Position numbers and translations under genes: made by a program
Shown: positions 8,307-16,298 of the stretch, in pieces
Numbering within the stretch: the first letter of the stretch is position 1
How the letters are laid out: each line of letters opens with the position of its first letter
The notes under the pieces: model-generated
The model's input: only the letters and a program-made list of their open reading frames with translations
The model's database searches: none
What the model was told of the DNA's origin: nothing
DNA from: an uncultured Sphingosinicella sp.
GTDB taxonomy: Bacteria; Pseudomonadota; Alphaproteobacteria; Sphingomonadales; Sphingomonadaceae
Direction of reading: 5' to 3'
DNA length: 19,768 nucleotides
Assembly: GCA_946886275.1 (NCBI GenBank)
Contig: CAMPIH010000025.1
Coordinates: 1-19,768, forward strand

Positions 8307-8314
8307 GCCATTAT
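8302..8314. promoter_or_regulatory. Candidate GntR operator (perfect 13-bp inverted repeat)
   Basis: ATAATGCCATTAT is a perfect palindrome around a single central base and overlaps the -10 box and probable start point of the promoter. A repressor bound here would block RNA polymerase. A 10-of-13 copy lies at 7287-7299 in the divergent region. GntR-family operators are short palindromes of this size, so the neighbouring GntR protein is the natural candidate; this link is inference. Confidence 0.5.
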
Positions 8315-8366
8315 GTAGCTCAGCATTCGCGCCAGGAGCAGGCGTCGCGACGAGGATGATCGGAAG

Positions 8367-9230
8367 TTGAGTCAGTCAATATCCGCGGCGGGCAGCGAGG
8401 ATTCGCTCGGCCATTACGAGCGCGGCGCAACAACCTATTTCGCTTCACGCGCCGATCAGCGCTTCGGCTATTATCTCTATGTCCCGAAGCGTTTCGAATT
8501 CCAATCGGCGGACGATTACAGGCTGTGCGTCCTCATCCACGGCACCGGTCGGACGCCAAGCGTCTATCGCGACCTTTTCGCCGACTTCGCCGAGGCCAAC
8601 CAGGCGATCGTCATGGCGCCGCTCTTCCCTGCCGGCATCATCGAGCCCGGTGAGCTCGCCAATTACAAGTTCATCGACTTCCAGGGGATTCGTTACGATC
8701 ATGTCCTGAACTTCATGGTCGAAGAGGTGGCCGCCCGCTTCCGCCTCACCGAAAACAGGTTCCTGCTGTTCGGCTTTTCCGGCGGCGGACATTTCGCGCA
8801 CCGTTTCGCCTATCTCCACCCAGATAATCTCCTCGGAGTCTCGGTCGGTGCGCCGGGGATGGTGACGCTCATCGACGACAGCCTGCCCTGGTGGCGCGGC
8901 ACCTCGGACCTGGAGCAGAGGTTCGGCATCGGCATCGATCTCGACCGACTTCGCCGGCTTCCGGTTCAGATGGTGATCGGGGACGAGGATCTCGAAACCT
9001 GGGAAATCACGATCAAACCCGGTTCGCGCTTCTGGATGGAAGGCGCCAATGACGCCGGAGAGACCCGAATCGACCGCCTGAATTCACTTCGCGACAATTT
9101 CGTCGCGAACGGAATCGCGGTCCGGTTCGACCGCGTGCCCGGGGTCGGCCATAACGGCTATGCGGTGCTCGGCCCCGTCCACGAATTCTTCGCCGAGATC
9201 CTCGCCCGGGCGCGCCCGGACGCGGCCTGA
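8367..9230 (+). CDS. Alpha/beta-hydrolase (putative esterase or amidase)
   Basis: The 287-residue protein has no signal peptide and is probably cytoplasmic. It shows an alpha/beta-hydrolase core: a strand followed by the oxyanion-loop motif LIHGTGRTP (about residues 56-64), a nucleophile elbow GFSGGG (Ser138), an acidic residue in IGDEDLE (D206 or D208) and the catalytic histidine in VPGVGHNGY (H262). The segment FGFSGGGHFAHRFAYLHP resembles the esterase and PHB-depolymerase-like branch. The substrate is unknown; in context it may open an ester or amide of the imported compound. I accept the TTG start because no other in-frame start is available before residue 83 and GAGGA lies about ten bases upstream. 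It is the first gene of the operon, directly behind a good promoter. Confidence 0.85.
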   Translation: MSQSISAAGSEDSLGHYERGATTYFASRADQRFGYYLYVPKRFEFQSADDYRLCVLIHGTGRTPSVYRDLFADFAEANQAIVMAPLFPAGIIEPGELANYKFIDFQGIRYDHVLNFMVEEVAARFRLTENRFLLFGFSGGGHFAHRFAYLHPDNLLGVSVGAPGMVTLIDDSLPWWRGTSDLEQRFGIGIDLDRLRRLPVQMVIGDEDLETWEITIKPGSRFWMEGANDAGETRIDRLNSLRDNFVANGIAVRFDRVPGVGHNGYAVLGPVHEFFAEILARARPDAA

Positions 9231-9239
9231 CGCATCGGC

Positions 9240-10319
9240 ATGGAAGCTTTCCCGCTCATCGATATCGCCGGCTCCGCCACCGAGCGGGGGATCGAACATG
9301 GTCGCCAGGCCAAGGCAAGGATCGCCCGCGGTCTGGAAATCTATGCCGACGCGCTCGCCCGCCCCGGGGCCCGCGAGCTTGCGCTTCTTTATTTCGAGGC
9401 TCTCGAGAAATATGACGCCGACAGCGCGACGGAGCTGAAGGGAATCGCCAGGGGAGCAGATCAGCCGCTGGAAGCGATCGTCGCCCTCAACGCCCGCACC
9501 GAATTGACCGGATGGGATTCTGCTTCGCTGGAGCCCGACGAATGCACGGCGGCCCTGGCAATGCCCGAACGCGCTCGAGGCGTTCTGCTCCACGGCCAGA
9601 ACTGGGATTGGCGCCCGGCCTGCGTCGACACCGCCATCGTGCTTCGGATCCGCGGCGCTGACGGTCCCGACATCCTCACCTTCTGCGAAGCCGGGCAGCT
9701 GGCCCGCCACGGCCTCAACAGCGCCGGACTGGCTCTCACCGCCAACGGCCTTCAGACCGACGACGACTTCGTTCCAGGCGGCATTTGCAGCCCGTTCGTC
9801 CGCCGGCGGATGCTTCAGGCTTCAACGCTCGCGGCGGCGACCGGGGTGCTCCTCGCCGCGCCCCGATCCGCCTCGCACAACATCATGCTCAGCCACAGCG
9901 GCGGCCTCGGCCAGAGCGAGGCGATCAACTTCGAAACCACCCCAAGAGCCGTCTACTGGTCGTTTCCGGAAGACGGCCTGATGACTCACGCCAATCACTT
10001 CAAGTCGTCGGCGGCTCTGGGCAAAGTCGAGGACATAGGCCTCCTTCGCCATCCCGAATCCCTCTATCGCGACAAGCGCGTGCGCGATCGCCTCGACCGC
10101 GACGGCTGCGACATCGACGTCGACAGCTTCAAGCAGGCCCTGAGCGATCGTTACGGCGCCCCGGACGCGGTCTGCCGTTCGCCGGCGCCGCGTTCCGACG
10201 GAAGCGTCTCGGCGACCGTCGCGAGCCTGATCATGGATGCCTGTAATGGCCGCATGTGGATCGCTCCGGCGCCTTATGCAGGAGCGGCCCGCTACAGCGA
10301 ATATCGCCTCAATCCATGA
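9240..10319 (+). CDS. C45-family Ntn hydrolase (penicillin acyltransferase-like)
   Basis: The 359-residue protein belongs to the peptidase C45 / acyl-CoA:6-aminopenicillanate acyltransferase fold. These enzymes mature by self-cleavage before a cysteine that then acts as N-terminal nucleophile. The expected site is visible as DECTAAL (Cys102), followed by HGQNWDWRP, which matches the conserved GQNWD of the fungal enzyme. Further down are CEAGQLARHGLNSAGLALTANGL and HNIMLSHSGG, and near the end the motif RSDGSVSATVASLIMDACNGRMWIA is typical of the family. In bacteria these proteins hydrolyse or transfer amide-bound acyl groups on small molecules. Here Glu, not Gly, precedes the nucleophile. It begins nine bases after the hydrolase stop and its own stop overlaps the next start (ATGA). 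The substrate is unknown; an N-acyl amine is the likeliest type. Confidence 0.88.
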   Translation: MEAFPLIDIAGSATERGIEHGRQAKARIARGLEIYADALARPGARELALLYFEALEKYDADSATELKGIARGADQPLEAIVALNARTELTGWDSASLEPDECTAALAMPERARGVLLHGQNWDWRPACVDTAIVLRIRGADGPDILTFCEAGQLARHGLNSAGLALTANGLQTDDDFVPGGICSPFVRRRMLQASTLAAATGVLLAAPRSASHNIMLSHSGGLGQSEAINFETTPRAVYWSFPEDGLMTHANHFKSSAALGKVEDIGLLRHPESLYRDKRVRDRLDRDGCDIDVDSFKQALSDRYGAPDAVCRSPAPRSDGSVSATVASLIMDACNGRMWIAPAPYAGAARYSEYRLNP

Positions 10320-11920
10320 TTTTCCGGCGATTCAGCGGGCGCTTGGCTGTCCTCGGGTGCGCGGCCGCTTTGCTGCTTTCGGCTTGCGATGAATCTTCGC
10401 GCGAAGCGGCGACCGAGGCCATCGATCCGATCAGCGTCGTCATCAACGCCGATATCCGCGGCACCAATCCCGGAGTCACTCGCGACGGCAATACCGACGC
10501 CGTTCTTCATCACGTCGTCGAATCGCTGGTGGCCTATCGCGACGATCTGACGGTCGCGCCGCTGGTGGCGGAACGGGTCGAGATCTCCCCCGATCACCGA
10601 ACCTACAAATTCGTGCTCAGGGAAGGCCTCCGATTCCACAACGGGTCGCCGGTCACGTCGGCGGAAGTGAAATGGAGCTGGGAGCGGATGCTCGATCCGG
10701 CGACCGGCTTTCGCTGCAGAAGCTGGTATGACGGCACGGTCGAAGCCGGGTTCGGATCGAAGATCGTCAGCATCGACACGCCCGACAGCCGGACAGCCAT
10801 CTTCACCCTCGACCGGACGAACAGCTCGTTCCTCGACCAGATGGCAAGCCTTCAATGCATCACCGCGATCCTTCATCCGGCGTCGGTCGCGCCTGACGGA
10901 ACCTGGATCGAGCCGGTCGGCACGGGCCCCTATCGGATCAGCGAGTGGCGCCGCGGCGAATATGTCGATCTGGTCCGGTTCGGCGGATATGTGCCGAGGG
11001 CCGAGCCACGCGACGGTTATGCCGGTGGCCGAATCGCCGAAGCCGAGCATGTCCGATTCGTCATCGTGCCCGAAGTCTCGGTCGGCATGTCCGCGCTCGA
11101 GGCGGGCGATATCGACATCCTGCCGCGAGTGCCGCCGTCGCTCACCGCCCACGTCGATCTGCAAAGCAGCGGCATCCAGGTGGCGGCGAGCGATCAGCTC
11201 TACTGGAACGTGTTGCTCGTCCAGACCCGCGACCCGCTTCTTCGCGACATTCGAATGCGCCGAGCGATCGCGGCCGCCATCAACCTCGGCCAGGTGGCTG
11301 CGATCGCAAGCTACGGCGCGGCCCCTGCCAATCCTTCCGCCGTGCCGCGGGTCAGCCCGTTCCATTCGGCGAGACACGATGCCTGGTGGCCCTACGATCC
11401 CGCCGCCGCGCGCCGGCTGCTCGCCGCTTCCAACTATCGCGACCAGCCGATCCTCATCCAGACCAATCGAAAGATCCCGTTCGCGTTCGACAATGCCGTC
11501 GCCATCCAGGCGATGCTCAACGCCGCCGGGATCAACGCTCAGCTCGAGGTGCTCGACTGGGCGACCCAGCTGTCCAATTATTTCGACGGCAGGTTTCAGC
11601 TTTCGGTGTTCGGCTATTCCGCGCGTGCCCACCCGGTGCTGAGCTATGCGGCTTTCGTCGGATCGAAGGACCGCAACCCGGCGGTTCAGTGGCCGGCGCC
11701 GGAAGCGCGACGCCTGCTGCGCGCCGCGACCGAGGCCGAGACCCCCGCAGAACAGCAGGCGATCTTCGACAGGATGCACGCCTTGATGGTGAGGGATATC
11801 CCGATCATCGGCCTCTACAACGAGCCGTCGAGCGACCTCGTCGATTCCCGGATCCGGGGCTATCGCAACTGGCCTGGCGGCCATCCACGCCTTTGGGGCG
11901 TGTCGCGGGCGGGGCGCTGA
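10316..11920 (+). CDS. Peptide/nickel-type ABC transporter substrate-binding lipoprotein
   Basis: The frame is open from 10256, but the real start is ATG 10316, overlapping the C45 stop by ATGA. It gives a 534-residue protein with a lipoprotein signal: basic MIFRRFSGR, hydrophobic core and lipobox LSAC, so Cys24 would be lipidated. The mature part is an extracytoplasmic binding protein of family 5 (DppA/OppA type), with LREGLRFHNGSPVTSAEVKWSWERML, an early EPVGTGPYRISEW motif and the late LMVRDIPIIGLYNEP segment. It would capture a peptide-like or amide solute in the periplasm and hand it to the permeases encoded next. Lipid-anchored family-5 binding proteins are less common in Gram-negative bacteria than soluble ones. 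The ligand cannot be read from the sequence. Confidence 0.93.
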   Translation: MIFRRFSGRLAVLGCAAALLLSACDESSREAATEAIDPISVVINADIRGTNPGVTRDGNTDAVLHHVVESLVAYRDDLTVAPLVAERVEISPDHRTYKFVLREGLRFHNGSPVTSAEVKWSWERMLDPATGFRCRSWYDGTVEAGFGSKIVSIDTPDSRTAIFTLDRTNSSFLDQMASLQCITAILHPASVAPDGTWIEPVGTGPYRISEWRRGEYVDLVRFGGYVPRAEPRDGYAGGRIAEAEHVRFVIVPEVSVGMSALEAGDIDILPRVPPSLTAHVDLQSSGIQVAASDQLYWNVLLVQTRDPLLRDIRMRRAIAAAINLGQVAAIASYGAAPANPSAVPRVSPFHSARHDAWWPYDPAAARRLLAASNYRDQPILIQTNRKIPFAFDNAVAIQAMLNAAGINAQLEVLDWATQLSNYFDGRFQLSVFGYSARAHPVLSYAAFVGSKDRNPAVQWPAPEARRLLRAATEAETPAEQQAIFDRMHALMVRDIPIIGLYNEPSSDLVDSRIRGYRNWPGGHPRLWGVSRAGR

Positions 11921-11924
11921 GGCG

Positions 11925-12863
11925 ATGCGCTACGCGCTTCTCAAGCTCCTGCTCAGCATCCCCACCATGCTGATCGTCGCGATCGTCATCTTCGTGCTGA
12001 TGCGGCTCGTCCCGGGCGATCCCGCCATGATCCTGGTGGGCGACCCGGAAAATGTCGAGGCGCTCGAGGAGGCACGGCGCTCGCTCGGACTCGACCAGTC
12101 CTATCTGACTCAATTCGCGATCTGGCTGTCGAACGTCGTCAGCGGCGATCTCGGCGTCTCGCTGATGACCGGCGAGCCTGTGCTGGCCGCGATCGGCCGC
12201 CGTTTCGAAGTCACCGCGCAGGTCGTGGTGCTGGCGATGCTGTTCGCCGCCGCGATCGCCATTCCCTTCGGCACCTACGCCGCCTCGCGCCAGAACCGGA
12301 AGGGCGATTTCGCGGTGGTGCTCGCCGCCAACATCCTGATCTCGGTGCCGAGCTTCTGGGTCGGACTCATGCTCATTCTCGTCTTCGGCGCGACCCTGGG
12401 ATGGCTCCCGACCGTCGGCTATGTTTCGGTCAGCGACGATGTCGGCGCCGGGCTGCGCTATCTGATCCTGCCGGTGATCGCCTTGCTCTTCGTCGAGATC
12501 GCCACCCTTACCCGGATGGTTCGGGCAAGCACGCTCGAAGTCCTTCGCCAGGACTATGTCGTCAATGCCCGCTCGAAAGGGCTTCCGGAGGGAGCGGTGA
12601 TCCGTCGGCACGTCGTGAAGAATGCCTTCGCCCCGACGATGACCCTGATGGGCCTGATCCTGGGATCGCTGCTTGGCGGAGTAGCGGTGATCGAGACGGT
12701 TTTCACGCTCCCCGGGCTCGGCCGCTTCCTCGTCGACGGCATCTATGCGCGCGACTATGCCGTCGTTCAGGGCGTCCTTCTGTTCGTCGCCTTCGTCCAC
12801 ATCGTGGTGAACCTGATCGTGGACCTGCTCTATCCTGTGGTCGATCCGCGGGTGCGGTTCTGA
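11925..12863 (+). CDS. ABC transporter permease, DppB/OppB type
   Basis: The 312-residue inner-membrane protein has a first helix at residues 8-28 followed by RLVPGDPA, a hallmark of DppB-type permeases, and about five further helices. The cytoplasmic EAA loop that contacts the ATPase is ARSKGLPEGAVIRRHVVKNA (about 215-234), and the end is LLYPVVDPRVRF, typical of the family. It starts four bases after the binding-protein stop, and its stop overlaps the following start by one base. It forms one half of the membrane channel with the next gene product. Confidence 0.95.
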   Translation: MRYALLKLLLSIPTMLIVAIVIFVLMRLVPGDPAMILVGDPENVEALEEARRSLGLDQSYLTQFAIWLSNVVSGDLGVSLMTGEPVLAAIGRRFEVTAQVVVLAMLFAAAIAIPFGTYAASRQNRKGDFAVVLAANILISVPSFWVGLMLILVFGATLGWLPTVGYVSVSDDVGAGLRYLILPVIALLFVEIATLTRMVRASTLEVLRQDYVVNARSKGLPEGAVIRRHVVKNAFAPTMTLMGLILGSLLGGVAVIETVFTLPGLGRFLVDGIYARDYAVVQGVLLFVAFVHIVVNLIVDLLYPVVDPRVRF

Positions 12864-13708
12864 TGGCGATGAAGACCTCCTCTGCCAATCGCGCGATGTT
12901 CAGGCGCGCTAATGCGAGCATCGGCGCCCTCCTCATCGGACTAGCGCTCGTCGCCGCGCTGATCGGCCAGATCGGCACGCCCTATGATCCGATCGCGCTC
13001 GATTTCAACGCGCGCCTCGTCCCGCCGTCATGGGAGCACTGGCTCGGCACCGATCAGTTCGGGCGTGACGTGCTCAGCCGCCTGCTGTCGGCGGCATCGA
13101 TCAGCGTCACCGTGAGCGTGCTGACGGTCGCGCTCGCCATGGCGATCGGGGTCAGCGTGGGCGCCGTTTCCGGCTATTTCGGCGGGTGGCTCGACCGGGT
13201 GGTGATGACCATCGTCGATGCCTTCATGGCGCTGCCCGGTTTGCTGCTCGCTTTGGCCCTGATGGCCGCGATCGGACAGAGCCAATGGGGCGTCATCCTC
13301 GCCCTCGGCCTGGCTTATTCGCCGAGCGTCACGCGGGTCGTGCGCGGGATCGCGCTGTCGCTTCGCGAAAAGGAATATGTCGAGGCCTCGCGGGCGATGG
13401 GCAATTCCGACCTGTTCACGATCCTTCGCCACATCATCCCCAATTGCATCGGCCCGCTGACGGTTCTGGCCACCGCCTTTTTCGCTCTCGCCATCCTTGC
13501 GGAAAGCGCGCTGAGCTTCCTCGGCCTGGGCGTCCCGCCGCCTTATCCCAGCTGGGGCGGAATGCTCGCCGACGCCCGCTCCTATTTCACCTTCGCGCCG
13601 TGGCTCGCCATCTTCCCGGGGCTCGCCATCTCGATAGCGGTGCTCGGCGTTAACCTGTTCGGAGACGCGCTTCGCGACCGGTTCGATCCACGGATGGCGC
13701 TGTCGTGA
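12863..13708 (+). CDS. ABC transporter permease, DppC/OppC type
   Basis: The open frame runs back to 12401, but that part overlaps the DppB-type gene. The ATG at 12863 shares a base with its stop (TGATG) and gives a normal 281-residue DppC-type protein. It has an N-terminal helix (about 17-37), WLGTDQFGRDVLSRLLSAA, which is the family signature, an EAA loop in EYVEASRAMGNSDLFTILRHIIPN (the family-conserved core lies within residues 171-194), and a final LGVNLFGDALRDRFDPRM. It pairs with the preceding permease. Its stop overlaps the ATPase start as GTGA. Confidence 0.95.
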   Translation: MAMKTSSANRAMFRRANASIGALLIGLALVAALIGQIGTPYDPIALDFNARLVPPSWEHWLGTDQFGRDVLSRLLSAASISVTVSVLTVALAMAIGVSVGAVSGYFGGWLDRVVMTIVDAFMALPGLLLALALMAAIGQSQWGVILALGLAYSPSVTRVVRGIALSLREKEYVEASRAMGNSDLFTILRHIIPNCIGPLTVLATAFFALAILAESALSFLGLGVPPPYPSWGGMLADARSYFTFAPWLAIFPGLAISIAVLGVNLFGDALRDRFDPRMALS

Positions 13709-15474
13709 CCGGCGAACCGATCCTCAGCGTCAACGAGATCAGCATCGCCTTCGACGAGCGCGCCGTCGTCGAGCAACTGTCGTTCGAGATCGGCCGGGGC
13801 GAGATCCTTGCCCTGGTCGGAGAGTCCGGATCGGGAAAGACGATCGCGGCGAGGAGCCTTCTGGGCCTTCTGCCCTACGGCGCTCGAGTGACCGGCGGGC
13901 GCGCTTTGTATCGGGGATCGGACCTGTTCCGGCTCGACGAACCGGCGCTTCGCGCCGTCCGCGGAGTCGGAATCGCAATGGTCTTCCAGGAGCCGATGAC
14001 CAGCCTCGACCCGTCGATGAAGATCGGCCGCCAGATGGCGGAGGCTCTGAAATTTCATGAACAGCTCGACGATTCGGCCTGCCGCGAACGGATGATCGAG
14101 ATGCTGACCCGAGTGCGGATCGCCGATCCCTCGGCCGCGCTCGACAGCTACCCTCATCAATTCTCCGGGGGCATGCGCCAGCGCATCAGCGTCGCTTCGG
14201 CAATGCTCCTGCGGCCGACCTTGCTGATCGCCGACGAGCCGACCACCGCGCTCGACGTCATCGTCCAGAAGGACGTGCTCGATCTTCTCGTCGAGCTCGT
14301 CCGGGAGACGGGGACGAGCGTCCTTCTGATCACTCACGATCTCGGCCTGGTCGCCGAATATTCCGACCAGATCGTGGTCATGCAGAAGGGCCGACTGGTC
14401 GAAGCCGGATCGACCGAAAAGGTGCTTCGGGCACCGACCCAGGACTATACGCGGACGCTGCTCGCCGCCTCGCCGCGCCGCGAAGCCCGCCTGTCCAGTT
14501 CGGCGCCCCGCGAAAAGCTGCTGGAGATCGATCGCCTCAACGTGAGCTTCGCCGGCCCACGCAAATGGCCCTGGCTGAAGTCCGAACCCGTCCGGCCGGT
14601 GAACGACATCAGCCTCGGTCTCCGGCGAGGAGAGACGATGGCGATCGTCGGTGAATCGGGCAGCGGCAAGACCACGCTCGCTCGGGCGATCCTCGGGCTG
14701 GTGCCGATCGAGTCGGGGAATATCCTGTTCGACGGCGCCGACGTCACTTCGCTCGACAGGCAAGGCCTTGCGGATTTCCGGAGGCGCGCCGCGATCGTCT
14801 TTCAGGATCCCTTTTCGGCTCTGGATCCCCGCCAGCGGGTCGGCGCCTCGATCGGCGAAGGCCTTCGCCACGAGCCGGGCCTCGGCCGGGCCGAGCGGCT
14901 CCAACGCATTGGCGCGAGCCTGGCGGAGGTCGGGCTCGATGAAAGCTTCATCGATCGTTTTCCCCACCAGCTTTCCGGCGGGCAGCGACAGCGGGTCAAT
15001 ATTGCCCGGGCGCTCATCTCCGACCCGGAGCTCGTCATCGCCGACGAGCCGGTCTCGGCGCTCGATGTCACCGTCCAGGCGGAGATATTGAAGCTGTTCG
15101 ACGCGCTGCAGAAGGCGCGCGGCTTTGCCTGCCTGTTCGTCTCGCACGGCCTCGGCGTCGTCGAGCAGATCGCCGACCGGGTGACGGTGATCTATCGCGG
15201 CCGGATCGTCGAGGAGGGGACCCGCGACGAGGTCTTCGACTCGCCTCGGCATCCTTATACCTGCGCCCTGCTGCGCGCGGCGCCGAGGATACAGAGCGAC
15301 GGCCAAAACGGTTATAGGCTTTCACCTTATGCCGCCGATGTTCGACCGCCGCCGGACGGCCGCGACTATCTCCCCTGGGGCGGCAGCGGCGGGGTCGACG
15401 CCGAAACCGAGCTCGTGCCGGTCACCGGCAGCCACCGGGTCGCCTGTCTTTCTCAAGCGAAGGTCCAGTCATGA
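13705..15474 (+). CDS. Fused double ATPase of the peptide-type ABC importer (DppD-DppF fusion)
   Basis: The 589-residue cytoplasmic protein contains two complete nucleotide-binding domains. The first has Walker A GESGSGKT (39-46), Q-loop Q95, signature FSGGMRQR (153-160), Walker B LLIADEPT (173-180) and switch His211. The second has Walker A GESGSGKT (316-323), Q367, signature LSGGQRQR (423-430), Walker B LVIADEPV (443-450) and switch His481. DppD/F are usually separate proteins; this fused form is common in part of the proteobacteria (YejF/GsiA-like). After the second switch histidine the usual Asp is Gly (SHGLGVV). A C-terminal tail of about 60 residues follows the HPYT motif. Starts at GTG overlapping the permease stop; its stop overlaps the amidase start. 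Confidence 0.95.
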   Translation: MTGEPILSVNEISIAFDERAVVEQLSFEIGRGEILALVGESGSGKTIAARSLLGLLPYGARVTGGRALYRGSDLFRLDEPALRAVRGVGIAMVFQEPMTSLDPSMKIGRQMAEALKFHEQLDDSACRERMIEMLTRVRIADPSAALDSYPHQFSGGMRQRISVASAMLLRPTLLIADEPTTALDVIVQKDVLDLLVELVRETGTSVLLITHDLGLVAEYSDQIVVMQKGRLVEAGSTEKVLRAPTQDYTRTLLAASPRREARLSSSAPREKLLEIDRLNVSFAGPRKWPWLKSEPVRPVNDISLGLRRGETMAIVGESGSGKTTLARAILGLVPIESGNILFDGADVTSLDRQGLADFRRRAAIVFQDPFSALDPRQRVGASIGEGLRHEPGLGRAERLQRIGASLAEVGLDESFIDRFPHQLSGGQRQRVNIARALISDPELVIADEPVSALDVTVQAEILKLFDALQKARGFACLFVSHGLGVVEQIADRVTVIYRGRIVEEGTRDEVFDSPRHPYTCALLRAAPRIQSDGQNGYRLSPYAADVRPPPDGRDYLPWGGSGGVDAETELVPVTGSHRVACLSQAKVQS

Positions 15475-16298
15475 AAATCACGCTCGTCCAGACCAATTCG
15501 CGCGACGACAAGCCGACCAACCTGCGCGAGACCGAGACGCTGCTCCGCGCCGCCATCGAGGATGGCCGGCCCGATCTCGTCGCGCTCCCGGAATTGATCA
15601 CCTACCTGGGCGGAACGGTCGACGGCGCGCGCGCATCGGCGGAAACGCTGCCCGGCGGGCCGGCCTATCGGATGCTTCAGCAGATCGCGCGCGAATATCG
15701 CGTTCACGTCCATGGCGGCAGCCTCAACGAGGCCGAGGGCGACCGCCTGTTCAATACGACCGTGGTGTTCGATCCGGATGGCCAGCAGATAGCTCGCTAT
15801 CGCAAGATTCACATGTTCGACGTCGTGACGCCCGACGGGAAGGTGTATCGGGAATCGGCGACCTACACGCCCGGGGCGGAGATCGTCACCTACCAGATCG
15901 GGCCGATCCGGGTCGGCTGCACCATCTGCTACGACGTCCGGTTCGCCGAATTGTTCGTCGCGCTGGCGCGGGCCGGCGCCGACATCATTGTCGTCCCCGC
16001 CGCCTTCACGATGATGACCGGCAAGGATCATTGGGAAGTGCTTCTTCGGGCGCGCGCGATCGAGACCCAGGCCTATGTCCTCGCGCCGGGCCAGACGGGC
16101 AATTATATCGAGGAGGGGATCGACCGGACCAATTACGGCAATTCGCTTGTCGCCGACCCGTGGGGCACGGTCATTGCCCGCGCCCAGGATCGGGTCGGAT
16201 GGGTCAATGCGACTCTCGACTTCGACTATCTGCGCAAGATCCGATCGGATCTGCCGTCCAACAAGAATCGCGTCCTCGGCCTGGAGGAGCGCCCGTGA
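15471..16298 (+). CDS. Nitrilase-superfamily carbon-nitrogen hydrolase (omega-amidase-like)
   Basis: The 275-residue protein has the full Glu-Lys-Cys triad of the family: E41 in ALPEL, K112 in YRKIHMFD and C153 in CTICYDVRF. The layout is that of Nit1/Nit2-type amidases, which hydrolyse terminal amides such as alpha-ketoglutaramate, succinamate or deaminated glutathione. Additional matches are VVPAAFTMMTGKDHWEVLLRARAIE (family core within 175-198) and SLVADPWGTV. It has no signal peptide and so acts in the cytoplasm. It starts with ATGA over the ATPase stop and its own stop overlaps the next gene's GTG start, so it is tied to the transporter. By context it may remove an amide left after the first hydrolysis of the imported compound; this is inference. 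Confidence 0.92.
   Translation: MKITLVQTNSRDDKPTNLRETETLLRAAIEDGRPDLVALPELITYLGGTVDGARASAETLPGGPAYRMLQQIAREYRVHVHGGSLNEAEGDRLFNTTVVFDPDGQQIARYRKIHMFDVVTPDGKVYRESATYTPGAEIVTYQIGPIRVGCTICYDVRFAELFVALARAGADIIVVPAAFTMMTGKDHWEVLLRARAIETQAYVLAPGQTGNYIEEGIDRTNYGNSLVADPWGTVIARAQDRVGWVNATLDFDYLRKIRSDLPSNKNRVLGLEERP
16283..16289 (+). promoter_or_regulatory. Ribosome binding site deciding the GTG start of the lyase
   Basis: GGAGGAG stands five bases before GTG 16295, inside the end of the amidase gene. The long open frame of the lyase extends upstream through the amidase gene, so this site fixes the true start at 16295. Confidence 0.75.

Noticed and set aside
8367..9230. Assignment of the alpha/beta hydrolase as a PHB depolymerase
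   Set aside because: The nucleophile elbow resembles that branch, but there is no signal peptide or substrate-binding domain and no PHB gene nearby.
10292..11884. 530-codon minus-strand frame opposite the binding protein
   Set aside because: Arg/Asp/Gly-rich shadow translation with no domain pattern; the plus-strand gene has a lipobox and family motifs.
13582..15306. 574-codon minus-strand frame opposite the double ATPase
   Set aside because: Shadow of a gene with intact Walker motifs on the plus strand; product is low-complexity and charged.
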